Shown one piece after another: positions 1 through 6,368 of a stretch of 12,128 nt of DNA. The notes below the pieces were generated by a model. It saw nothing but the letters and a program-made list of their open reading frames with translations, was not told the DNA's origin and did no database searches. The stretch lies in the NCBI GenBank assembly GCA_025454445.1, contig JALOOK010000062.1:1-12128 (forward strand), read 5' to 3'. The position numbers were made by a program, and so were the translations under genes. Numbering within the stretch: position 1 is the first letter of the stretch; each line of letters opens with the position of its first letter. The stretch is from Oscillatoria sp. Prado101. GTDB taxonomy: Bacteria; Cyanobacteriota; Cyanobacteriia; Cyanobacteriales; Oscillatoriaceae.

Positions 1-156
1 AGCCAGTTCGTATGCCTGCTGGAGAGAAGCGGCGAGGGAAGCCGGCACATTCCCCTCCTTTGTCTGGAGGACAATTGCCTCCAGCTGCTCTACTAATATC
101 CCCAAAGGAGTGACAGGTCGGGCGGTGTTTGCTGTTTTTTCGAGTGTTTCAGGCAT
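1..156 (-). CDS. mysB: MysB-type O-methyltransferase, N-terminal part (runs off the left edge)
   Basis: The first 52 codons of a gene that continues beyond position 1. Seen: an ATG start at 156 and a reading frame open to the edge, with a segment T-A-R-P-V-T-P-L-G-I-L-V-E-Q-L at about residues 11-25. This closely resembles, from memory, the N-terminus of the cyanobacterial SAM-dependent O-methyltransferase of MAA clusters (Anabaena Ava_3857 type), which also reads TARPITP-x-x-ILVxQL. That family methylates demethyl-4-deoxygadusol to 4-deoxygadusol in the cytosol. The SAM-binding domain lies outside the window, so catalytic residues cannot be checked. A strong Shine-Dalgarno overlaps the stop codon of the upstream cyclase gene, 12 nt away, so the two are probably co-transcribed and translationally coupled. 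The pairing with a sedoheptulose-7-phosphate cyclase supports the call. Confidence 0.8.
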   Translation of the reverse strand, partial: MPETLEKTANTARPVTPLGILVEQLEAIVLQTKEGNVPASLAASLQQAYELA

Positions 157-162
157 GTCGCA

Positions 163-170
163 CTTCCTCT
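163..170 (-). promoter_or_regulatory. Shine-Dalgarno for mysB overlapping the mysA stop codon
   Basis: On the minus strand AGAGGAAG lies 6 nt before the mysB ATG and shares bases with the TAG stop of mysA (169-171). It fixes the mysB start and implies translational coupling of the pair. Confidence 0.7.
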
Positions 171-1530
171 ACTCCAGCCCCAAATCGCTGAGATACATCT
201 CTTGACCTGCTCCTCCATCGGGCAAAGAAGCGCACAAAGCCTTGTATTCATCAAGAGCAGCTTGCAGCTCTTCGGGCGACACATCTTGCGCGTAGTCGCA
301 AGAACCGATACTTCCGTGGGGGAGCGGTGCCCACAGCCCGCCATCCCCGCGCTTGCGGCGCATGTTTTTCTGAGCTTCAATCATCAGGTTGATGTCTTCC
401 AGGATGGGGTGGTAAACCGCCAGACCTAAGGAGCGGGTGAGCGCTATGAGCCGGTCGCGATCTGCCGGTTTCAGCCAGCCCAGCCGCACCGATAAAGCCG
501 CGCCGAAACACATCTCAATCGCAATCGCATGACCGTGCATCAGCTTAACTGCCGGCTCGTAGCGGGGGCTCCACGTGTGACCGTAGGCGTGGGGGCGATC
601 CTGATAAGTCTCGAACATATTTGTCCCCTCGTGCTTCATATAAGAGAACAAAGTCCGGTAGATCACCTCATCAGCGATGTGAGCCAGTTCTTTGTCGCCA
701 TCGAGGGTGGCAAAGTGCGTTTCCAACAAGCGCGGACCGTACTGTTCGAGCATTTCAAACAGGACGATATCGTCTGTTGTCGCCATTTTGATCATCTCCG
801 CCATACCGTTGCGAATGTGCCCGGTGGCGAGCGTGCGGAAAAAGCCGCGATCGACTAGGGTGACAACCGGTGGGTGATAGGCACCAATGCTATTTTTGAA
901 CAGGTTGCCGTTAACGCAGGTGCGGGGCGAGGGACCGGCGTCAATGCTGGCAACAATCGTTGTGCCCACCATAACATAAGGTGTGCGCCGGTGCTGCAAC
1001 GCACAAGCCATCCCCGCCACATCGCTGAGCACTCCGCCCCCAACTACCAGCACCGGCTCGTTGCGCGAAACATCGCAGCCGTCTTTGCCCAAGAAATGGA
1101 GCAGCTTGTGGACTGTTTCCGAGGTTTTGTCTGCTTCCCACGCCCGACAGGCTAACATTTGCAGCGGGATTTCATAGTGATCGAAATAGCGGCGCAGCGC
1201 TTCGCCATAGAACTCGTCTACCGCCTGGTCTACGATCGCCACACAGCGAGTGCGAGTTTTGTAAATATCAGCCAGGGCTGGGTTGGAGGTATCGAAAACT
1301 CCATCCACTACCTTCACTTCCGCTTTCAGGTTGAAGGTTGCCGATATCTCGAATGAACGACCGTCCTCGCCCGCCGTAATTTCTCCATGACCGGTGTACC
1401 ATTCCGATGTGCGGTACTTTTCTGGGTGATTGACCTCAATCGTCGTTGTTTTTTGCTTGCGTAACGCCTCTACGGACGCTTCTTGTGTCAAAAGACCGGT
1501 CAGTTCTGTCTGAGGAATACTTGTTAGCAT
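169..1530 (-). CDS. mysA: Sedoheptulose-7-phosphate cyclase (MysA/DDGS-like, atypical active-site loop)
   Basis: A 453-residue member of the 3-dehydroquinate-synthase-like sugar phosphate cyclases. These use NAD and a divalent metal to close sedoheptulose 7-phosphate into a C7 cyclitol. Seen: glycine motif GGGVLSD at 164-170, metal/catalytic motif MAEMIK with E245 and K248, AYGHTWSP with H318, and MHGHA with H332, matching the Glu-His-His zinc ligands of the superfamily. The start at 1530 gives MLTSIPQ; the frame is open a further 35 codons to 1635, but that extension resembles nothing and the 1530 ATG has a weak GAGA-type ribosome site. The protein is about 40 residues longer at the N-terminus than the roughly 410-residue Anabaena DDGS. 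Odd: the loop that normally reads I-D-A-S-V-x-x-K-x-x-V-N is I-D-A-G-P-S-P-R-T-C-V-N (196-207), with Arg203 in the usual Lys position. The neighbouring mysB points to the MAA pathway, but the exact product (DDG, 2-epi-5-epi-valiolone or 2-epi-valiolone) cannot be settled from sequence alone. Confidence 0.85.
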   Translation of the reverse strand: MLTSIPQTELTGLLTQEASVEALRKQKTTTIEVNHPEKYRTSEWYTGHGEITAGEDGRSFEISATFNLKAEVKVVDGVFDTSNPALADIYKTRTRCVAIVDQAVDEFYGEALRRYFDHYEIPLQMLACRAWEADKTSETVHKLLHFLGKDGCDVSRNEPVLVVGGGVLSDVAGMACALQHRRTPYVMVGTTIVASIDAGPSPRTCVNGNLFKNSIGAYHPPVVTLVDRGFFRTLATGHIRNGMAEMIKMATTDDIVLFEMLEQYGPRLLETHFATLDGDKELAHIADEVIYRTLFSYMKHEGTNMFETYQDRPHAYGHTWSPRYEPAVKLMHGHAIAIEMCFGAALSVRLGWLKPADRDRLIALTRSLGLAVYHPILEDINLMIEAQKNMRRKRGDGGLWAPLPHGSIGSCDYAQDVSPEELQAALDEYKALCASLPDGGAGQEMYLSDLGLE

Positions 1531-1839
1531 TGTAGTTTTTCTCTGAAGCTTGGACTTAACTGAGATAGCGAGCGTAATTGGGGAAATTGAGAGGTAGTTC
1601 GCCCTTCCCCCTAACCAGGAGGGCCACTCCCTCAATCTCGCAAAAAATTAAGGTGCGAGTTGGCCTTTGTCAAGAGGTTTGATTGGGGATGGAATATCTG
1701 CACCAGAAAACAGGACAGTTCAACTTCCACCGAAGCTTCCCCCCTGCGGGTGCAAATCCACCTGCAAGTTCTCAGGATTCTACTGGCATGCGTCAGCAAA
1801 ACAGGCCGCTCGCTGCCGAGCTAGAAAACTCGAAGCATC

Positions 1840-1860
1840 CTGGATTCCTTAAGAATCCAG
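1840..1860. repeat. Perfect 8-bp hairpin
   Basis: CTGGATTC and GAATCCAG are separated by CTTAA. The layout (arm - TTAA-like centre - arm) resembles the AGAAACCCGGTTTCTT palindromes elsewhere in the window, so it may be a relative of that small dispersed repeat. There is no U-tract, so it is not a typical terminator. Confidence 0.6.
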
Positions 1861-2350
1861 CACACCCAGCTGCTGGCCACTGTTTTTGGCATGGCTCAGT
1901 TCCTCTCCTGAACCCGACAATTCTCAACTTACCACAGCTTTACAAACCTTAACGATTCATTAATAATCCTAAAATTTCTTATCTGACAGATAAGTTAAGC
2001 AAATCAATTGAGGTAGAAAAGCGGGGTTTTTGAGGGACGGGTTCAGCGGTGAAAAACTCAGATAGCGAATATTTTGTCAATCAGGGAAAATACTTACTAG
2101 GAAACAGAGCGAGCAATCCTACTTGACAAAAAGCTAGTGAGGGAATAAAGCGACTTCCATTTCGCACAGAAGATGAAATGGTACTGATTGAGGGGAATGA
2201 CAGCAGCGCAACGATAAGTCTAGGCATAATTGCTCAGAGCGTGAGCGAAATCAGGCTTTCCAAAGCTGGCGGCGATAAGTTGTTCGGATATCCACCCAAG
2301 CCGAAACAAATTTCACCCCCCCCAACCCCCCTCGCAGTGTGCGCCGCCCT

Positions 2351-2478
2351 CAGCCTGTGCCAAGACCGGCAACACCCTGGACAGCCCTCAGCCTGTGCCA
2401 AGACCGGCAACACCCTGGACAGCCCTCAGCCTGTGCCAACACCGGCAACACCCTGGACAGCCCTCAGCCTGTCCCAAA
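2351..2478. repeat. 38-bp tandem repeat, three full copies and a partial fourth
   Basis: Copies begin at 2351, 2389 and 2427, and a partial, diverged one at 2465. The first two are identical over 38 bp; the third differs by one base (AAGACC to AACACC). Each unit starts CAGCCTGTGCCAA and contains ACCGGCAACACCCTGGAC. There are no unique spacers, so it is a minisatellite-like array rather than CRISPR. Since 38 is not a multiple of three it is unlikely to code for a repeat protein. It directly abuts the dispersed repeat at 2482. Confidence 0.9.
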
Positions 2479-2481
2479 CAA

Positions 2482-2506
2482 GACGTAGGACAGGCGTTCC
2501 CTCCGA
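2482..2506. repeat. 25-bp dispersed repeat, copy 1
   Basis: Begins GACGTAGGACAGGCG. The same 25 bases recur exactly at 11992-12016 on the same strand, so this is an interspersed repeat present at both ends of the window. Confidence 0.85.
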
Positions 2507-2513
2507 CCCAACC

Positions 2514-2610
2514 TATAGCGGTTTTCAGTTGGATGAAGCACATGCCAGAAACCCGGTTTCTTAAAGAAACCGGGTTTCTCAATACCTCACCTCGGATGAA
2601 AACCGCTATA
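2514..2610. mobile_element. MITE-like element with 14-bp terminal inverted repeats
   Basis: TATAGCGGTTTTCA at 2514-2527 is perfectly repeated in inverse as TGAAAACCGCTATA at 2597-2610. The ends start and finish with TA, consistent with TA target duplication by an IS630/Tc1-mariner type transposase (family assignment is inference). At 97 bp it has no room for a transposase, so it would be non-autonomous. A perfect 33-nt palindrome sits inside it. Confidence 0.7.
2547..2579. repeat. 33-nt perfect palindrome (AGAAACCCGG type), copy 1
   Basis: Arms AGAAACCCGGTTTCTT (2547-2562) and AAGAAACCGGGTTTCT (2564-2579) surround a single A. A second copy with T as the central base lies at 11335-11367. It is nested in the middle of the TA-ended element at 2514-2610. 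Confidence 0.9.
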
Positions 2611-2773
2611 TCTATAGATAGAAAACTTCAGATAGCAGACAGGACATTTCAAGATGGCCCGAGGCGGAGTCCCTTTGCCCTTTCCACCGGCAGTTCCTAC
2701 CCGCCCCCGCTTGACCCCAGATCCAACAGCGTGCCGGCACCTGCAGGGGCGCAAACCGGCACAAAACAGCGAT

Positions 2774-3285
2774 TTACAGCCCGATTTGCGGCAACATCCC
2801 TCTGATTTGCTCAACCGGCAAGCCGGTAATCTGAGAGAGTTGCTCCGGCGTTGCTGTCCTGAACTGGCAGCATAGCAGCCTTTTTTTCCCGATCTGCCCT
2901 TCCTATCTCCGCTATCTCTTGGGCGGTCAGCGACCGGCGCAAAATCTTCTCAATTTTTGGGATAATATTCTTGTCAAAGTTGCTGTTCTGTTGCCCGATC
3001 GTGGGCATCATCGCTCTAATCTGAGCTTCAGAAACGCCAGTCGCCTGCGAAACCTGCTGCACGAAACGATTCTGAGCGGGTATTAGAGCTTCCCGCGCCG
3101 CTGTGCCAGCTGAGAGCGATTTGCCGCTTTTTTTCGACGCTCAGGGGTGCGCCCAACTGCGCCTCCAGCTTTTGAATCAGGCCAGAACCGGCCCCATTTG
3201 GTCTTTGCTGCTGTGCTGCCGGCGCTCGATTTTGCGCCACAGCGCTGCCGGTAATTTCAGGGTGCGCCGGCTCCCCTGACTGACT
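2774..3285 (-). pseudogene. Frameshifted gene for an unrecognised protein with an internal duplication
   Basis: Three minus-strand frames read as one protein if two 1-nt insertions are removed. Part one (GTG at 3240, possibly with coding sequence back to about 3285) contains GLIQKLEAQLGAPLSVEKKRQIA. Part two contains ALIPAQNRFVQQ, then VSQATGVSEAQIRAMMPTIG, then IIPKIEKILRRSLTAQEIAEIG. Part three contains PEQLSQITGLPVEQIRGMLP and ends at the TAA at 2774-2776. The halves match each other: K-L/I-E-x-x-L...L-S/T...I-A/G, followed by S-Q-x-T-G-x-x-x-x-Q-I-R-x-M-x-P-x-I-G. Thus the ancestral protein carried two copies of a helical motif pair of about 65 residues. The shifts are needed at about 3085-3134 and 2840-2890. 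There is no clear ribosome site. The family is not recognised; sequencing error is an alternative to true decay. Confidence 0.55.
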
Positions 3286-3403
3286 GATTCGATTTTAGTA
3301 GCATTGAAGCGAAACCATTAAACCATATCGCAAGCGGGGAAAGGGGGGAGCGCATGGGTTGCCGGTGGTGTTTGGGGTTACTGCTGTGGACAGACAAGGG
3401 GTG

Positions 3404-3457
3404 GGGGCGGGTTTATTAACACCCTTCGCTGTGTCAGAGAGATTTTGAACCCGCCCC
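3404..3457. repeat. 54-bp element with 10-bp inverted repeats
   Basis: GGGGCGGGTT (3404-3413) and AACCCGCCCC (3448-3457) are perfect inverted repeats. Elements with GGGGCGGGTT ends are familiar dispersed repeats in filamentous cyanobacteria (general recollection, not a database result). Confidence 0.65.
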
Positions 3458-3917
3458 TACAATACCTTTATATATACAAAATCGATGCAACCGGACATGA
3501 TATTAAAAGGCGCTCGCCTGACAGGTGATATGATTCCTCTGGGGGATGCGAGCCTGCTTTTTCACCCAACATCAGCACTCCCCGCGCCGGCGGACGAGAT
3601 ATCACAGGGGTTGAGAGCCGGTTTGAGAGCGACAGCTACTTGCAAAAAAAGGGGCGAGCGCTCCCTGAATTTGATACTCTGGGCGAACGCTTTGAGTTAG
3701 ATGAGTTACAAATCACAGAAAGGGGGAGCGCTCTCCAGTTTATTCCGCCCACCAGCAGTCTTGGTCATATTGATACCTGCCAGAAAGGACAGAGCGATAC
3801 TTGCGGATAGCGCTCTGAGATAGCACTTCCGTATATTCAGTTTTTAAAAAAATATCACGCGCAACTGCTTGCAGGTCTATCCTTCGTAAACCTCTGTGAG
3901 GCCAGCGAGCAAGCCGC

Positions 3918-4232
3918 TTCTCGTTTTCGCCGCAGTTGAAGCGATAGCTTCAGGCGACTAAGGGTTAGCTTAAACGCAAGGACGGCGATCCACCGTCCGG
4001 AATGCAAGGTTCCTTTTTGACAGTTGCGCATGACAGAGTAATTATAGCAGATTCAAGAAACATTTGTGCTTTACGGACTGCCCCGTACAGCGCACAGTAT
4101 CTTAAAATGGCCCGTCCGGGAGCGGGTCTGCTGTTAAGCTGTTGCGCCAGGACGCTGTGCGCTGTCCATCTCTATCCACTCCTTCCGGGGGCAGTCTCCG
4201 TGCGGTCCCCGCCTACAAGCTGGGAACGAGAA
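3918..4232. ncRNA. Candidate structured RNA next to the retron-type RT (strand not resolved)
   Basis: Several stems fall in one 315-nt block. TTCTCGTT (3918-3925) is complementary to AACGAGAA (4225-4232), closing the block. Inside are a bulged hairpin (TCGCC 3927-3931 with GGCGA 3953-3957, and TGAAGC 3937-3942 with GCTTCA 3947-3952, loop GATA), a hairpin GGACGG/CCGTCC (3980-3985 with 3993-3998), and a long nested stem (GACTGCCCC 4076-4084 with GGGGCAGTC 4188-4196; ACAGCGCACAG 4087-4097 with CTGTGCGCTGT 4155-4165). Closing repeats, short hairpins and one long hairpin is the layout of retron msr-msd RNAs. Against this: known retron RNAs usually lie 5' of the RT on its strand, whereas this lies 3' of it, and the msr-to-msd order would read on the opposite strand. 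It could instead be a composite repeat. The inverted repeats are certain; the RNA role is inference. Confidence 0.3.
4076..4196. repeat. Long nested inverted repeat 45 bp beyond the RT stop
   Basis: Two perfect paired blocks of 9 bp and 11 bp (20 bp in all) are joined by only 2 nt on the left side (4085-4086) but 22 nt on the right (4166-4187). The 57-nt interior has further pairing: CTTAA 4101-4105 with TTAAG 4134-4138, and CCCG 4111-4114 with CGGG 4123-4126. There is no U-tract on either side, so it is larger and differently shaped from an intrinsic terminator. Confidence 0.85.
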
Positions 4233-4240
4233 CAAGCTGA

Positions 4241-6112
4241 TTAAAAGCCTAATAGCGTATCATCGCTCTCAGGCATTCGAGCAATTTCAGCAATTCTTCG
4301 GTGAGCGGAATCCCGCGATCGCGCTTGCCGCAGGTTTGTCAGATATTCAAGTAATTCCAGTAGCTGTTCATCCGTGAGTTGTTGGAGCGATTGCTTGCCG
4401 TAGGCGTCCCTCATATACCCGCGTCTCTGTTTCTTGTCCCAGCCCAACTGTTTAAGTTCAGTAGAAATGAGAGCAACTACATGAGATTGATTCATCGGTT
4501 CACTGACCGGCTCAACCTTTGCCTTCCGGCGTCCGTACTTCTCTTTAATGCGTCGCACCTGCTCCTGAAACTTAGCACCTTTTTCAGGATTTATCATATA
4601 TACAAAATTGGCAAAGCCCTGAAGCGAAGCGATGAGGTCGTTAGTTTTAGACTGTCCCCAGTGCTTACCTCTTAAGCCGTCTTTCTCTATCTGATAGAGG
4701 GTGGCACGGAACCGTTTGAGCGTTTCTCTAGAGACATTGAGTTTGCTGTTGACCACAACGCCAGTCACTTCCTGCTGCCGAGATTTGCGAAAAACTCTAG
4801 TTTTGTCTTCGTTGATATCAAACCCTTCGTACTTAATAATTGACCTCGTTACTTTGAAAACTTTACAGATATTGCGCAGGCTGTCACCAGAAGCAGAAAA
4901 GGTTAGGTCATCAGCGTAGCGGGTGTAAACAAAGCCAAGTTGTTCAGCCATCTCAGTTAGTCGCCGATCCAGCCGGCGGCAAAGAAGGTTGCTAATTGCT
5001 GGGCTAGTTGGTGCGCCTTGCGGCAGGTGACGCTCTGTCCACGAGAGTACCGAATTAGTTTGGCCATCCAATTGGAACTCTTTTACCCTCGGTTCAGTAC
5101 AAATCAAAGCGAAAATTATCGAGGCTGTTTCCGAATAACCACAAGATTTGAAAAGTCCTTTGACTCGCTTGTAAGAGATAGAGGGGAAAAAGTCTTTGAG
5201 GTCGATATTGAGGATGACTTCCGCCCCGACATGGGGCTGGGCATTCGTGACAATAGAGCGTTCCCGACGGAAGCCGTGAGCAGCGCTGTGCAGTTCCAGC
5301 TTTTCCAGGATATTGTGAAGAATCCAATTTTGAGCTTGTTTAAGCAACGGCATCGGTGCTGATATTTCCCGTTTCCCACCCATCTTCTTCGGGATCTGAA
5401 AACGTTTATAGTGGGGTTTCTTGCGATAAAAAGCCAGAAAGCGCAATCTTCTAACACTAATTTTCATAGCTTGAGCAATCGCTTCATGCGAATTACACAA
5501 GGGCAAACCGTTGCTCTGCAATCGCTCCTTCTCGAAATTGGCATTTTCAGAACGCTTCTTCTGTAAAGCCTCAACACGATCCAGTCGTCTCTCAAGCCAG
5601 CGTTCTAGCATTTTAAACTGTCCATTTTTAGAGCGATAATAAATATCTTCAGCATCAGCTATTAAAAGGCTAATCTCCTCATCATCAATATCTACCCACC
5701 CCATATCCCACTCTATTGGGTCCCAACGTCCATCTCCATTTATTATGTAATCCTCAGATATACATCTGCCTTCCTCCCAAAGGCTGCTTTCGATTCCATC
5801 CTGCAATTCGCTGCTTTCCTCATCACTGTTATGCTCGGTCTTCTTGTTGCGGCAAAAACTTTCAATAAATTCCTGGAGCTTTTGGCATATATCTGCATAT
5901 TCTCTGTCGCCCATAAGCTGAGCCACTTTCTGTAAGTCTTCAAGAGCCAACAGCTTATTTTCTTGTCTTATGTGAGTCAAACATCGGTACTGTAAGGCTC
6001 TCACACAATTAGGATTGTGGCGGATAACTTCGTTCAAATCCTCAATCGCTTCTTGATATTTTCCTTGCTTGTATTGGGAAATACCCCTCCCTAAAATTCC
6101 ACCTGAATCCAT
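4241..6112 (-). CDS. Retron-type reverse transcriptase with N-terminal TPR and C-terminal extra domain
   Basis: A 623-residue RNA-directed DNA polymerase. Seen: two TPR-like helical repeats at about 8-69, a strongly acidic linker at 94-157, a basic/charged helical part at 160-200, then the RT core at about 205-525. Catalytic aspartates are D304 (NIDLKDFFPSI) and D401-D402 in Y399-A-D-D. The substrate motif is QGAPTSP at 365-371. Two signatures known from retron RTs are present: N-A-x-x-H (N290-H294, in RSIVTNAQPH) and V-T-G (449-451). The C-terminal 545-595 part (LGWDKKQRRGYMRDAYGKQSLQQLTDEQL) resembles, from memory, a small module at the ends of cyanobacterial DNA-annealing proteins and GemA/Gp16-like proteins; this is tentative. 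The ATG at 6112 is the first start after an in-frame TGA, with GAGG upstream. No group II maturase domain is seen. The gene is visibly more AT-rich than chlL, and a single HIP1 octamer lies within it. Retrons with known function act in anti-phage defence; here neither effector nor RNA is proven. Confidence 0.88.
   Translation of the reverse strand: MDSGGILGRGISQYKQGKYQEAIEDLNEVIRHNPNCVRALQYRCLTHIRQENKLLALEDLQKVAQLMGDREYADICQKLQEFIESFCRNKKTEHNSDEESSELQDGIESSLWEEGRCISEDYIINGDGRWDPIEWDMGWVDIDDEEISLLIADAEDIYYRSKNGQFKMLERWLERRLDRVEALQKKRSENANFEKERLQSNGLPLCNSHEAIAQAMKISVRRLRFLAFYRKKPHYKRFQIPKKMGGKREISAPMPLLKQAQNWILHNILEKLELHSAAHGFRRERSIVTNAQPHVGAEVILNIDLKDFFPSISYKRVKGLFKSCGYSETASIIFALICTEPRVKEFQLDGQTNSVLSWTERHLPQGAPTSPAISNLLCRRLDRRLTEMAEQLGFVYTRYADDLTFSASGDSLRNICKVFKVTRSIIKYEGFDINEDKTRVFRKSRQQEVTGVVVNSKLNVSRETLKRFRATLYQIEKDGLRGKHWGQSKTNDLIASLQGFANFVYMINPEKGAKFQEQVRRIKEKYGRRKAKVEPVSEPMNQSHVVALISTELKQLGWDKKQRRGYMRDAYGKQSLQQLTDEQLLELLEYLTNLRQARSRDSAHRRIAEIARMPESDDTLLGF
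4315..4322. repeat. HIP1 octamer GCGATCGC
   Basis: The highly iterated palindrome of many cyanobacterial genomes. It is the only perfect copy I found in the window, and it lies inside the RT gene. Confidence 0.7.
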
Positions 6113-6203
6113 ATCATCTGCCTCGCAAGCCCTTCATAAACTAATCAGATCGAACGCACCGGCTCGCCCCTACAAATATTATAAGCTGTCCTGCATTTAA
6201 CCT

Positions 6204-6310
6204 GTTTGTAGTTGGGCTTTAGCCCAAAAGCCCCCCGCCTCCAGGACAATTTGCATGGTTGGTTTGTAGTTGGGCTTTAGCCCAAAAGCCCCCGCCTCCA
6301 GGACAATTTT
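6204..6310. repeat. Two direct copies of a 50-bp repeat, 58-bp period, upstream of the RT
   Basis: GTTTGTAGTTGGGCTTTAGC begins at 6204 and again at 6262. The copies are nearly identical through GCCTCCAGGACAATTT, differing by a C in a C-run. Each contains a short palindrome, TTGGGCT/AGCCCAA. They fill most of the 256 bp between the RT start and the end of chlN, where a retron RNA would normally be expected. This looks like a cyanobacterial dispersed repeat, but it could form two hairpins in an RT leader. Confidence 0.85.
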
Positions 6311-6326
6311 CAATTTCTTTTCAGAT

Positions 6327-6351
6327 CCCCTCTCCCTTGATGGGAGAGGGG
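6327..6351 (-). terminator. Strong hairpin just after chlN (terminator-like or dispersed repeat)
   Basis: On the minus strand CCCCTCTCCC - ATCAA - GGGAGAGGGG forms a perfect 10-bp stem 18 nt after the chlN stop. It could end the chl transcript before the RT gene, but there is no following U-tract, and a similar GGGAGAGGGG palindrome is a common cyanobacterial dispersed repeat. Confidence 0.45.
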
Positions 6352-6368
6352 GTAGGGGGTGAGGGTGA

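Larger units (their letters stand above)
1531..2773. other. Intergenic stretch upstream of mysA, no convincing gene
   Basis: More than 1.2 kb without a recognisable protein. Short open frames exist (for example 1683-1952 and 2178-2564 on the plus strand), but they lack good ribosome sites and the second runs through a tandem repeat. The AT-rich part at about 1940-2010 is a plausible place for promoters. The supported contents are the hairpin at 1840-1860, the 38-bp tandem repeat at 2351-2478, a dispersed repeat at 2482-2506 and the MITE-like element at 2514-2610, listed separately. Confidence 0.6.
3286..4240. other. Gene-free stretch between the pseudogene and the reverse transcriptase gene
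   Basis: About 950 bp with no gene that can be defended. The frames around 3485-3830 on the plus strand (one to 3700, another ending at the TAG near 3808) have fair codon texture and both contain a phrase like L-x-F-x-P-T-S-x-L, so they may be relics of a coding repeat, but nothing is recognisable. The rest holds the inverted-repeat element at 3404-3457 and the structured region at 3891-4232, listed separately. Confidence 0.5.

Noticed and set aside
1531..1635. 35-codon N-terminal extension of mysA
   Set aside because: No similarity to the cyclase family and no better ribosome site; the 1530 ATG is more plausible.
2351..2478. CRISPR array
   Set aside because: Units are contiguous with no unique spacers and no cas genes are present.
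2178..2564. 128-codon plus-strand open frame
   Set aside because: Most of it is translation of the 38-bp tandem repeat and the MITE end; no family resemblance.
3028..3134. Programmed frameshifting at A-AAA-AAG (A7 run) in the pseudogene, like dnaX
   Set aside because: A -1 shift there leads to a stop after about 13 codons; the needed shift is +1, and alignment of the duplicated halves places it downstream of the A7 run. Two shifts in one small gene fit decay better.
3485..3700. 71-codon plus-strand open frame
   Set aside because: No recognised similarity and an adjacent frame is equally protein-like; at most a relic, so described only within the gene-free stretch.
4241..6112. Diversity-generating retroelement or group II intron RT
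   Set aside because: The motif QGAPTSP is not the DGR type (xGxxxSQ), no variable/template repeat pair was seen, and there is no maturase or HNH domain and no recognisable domain V.
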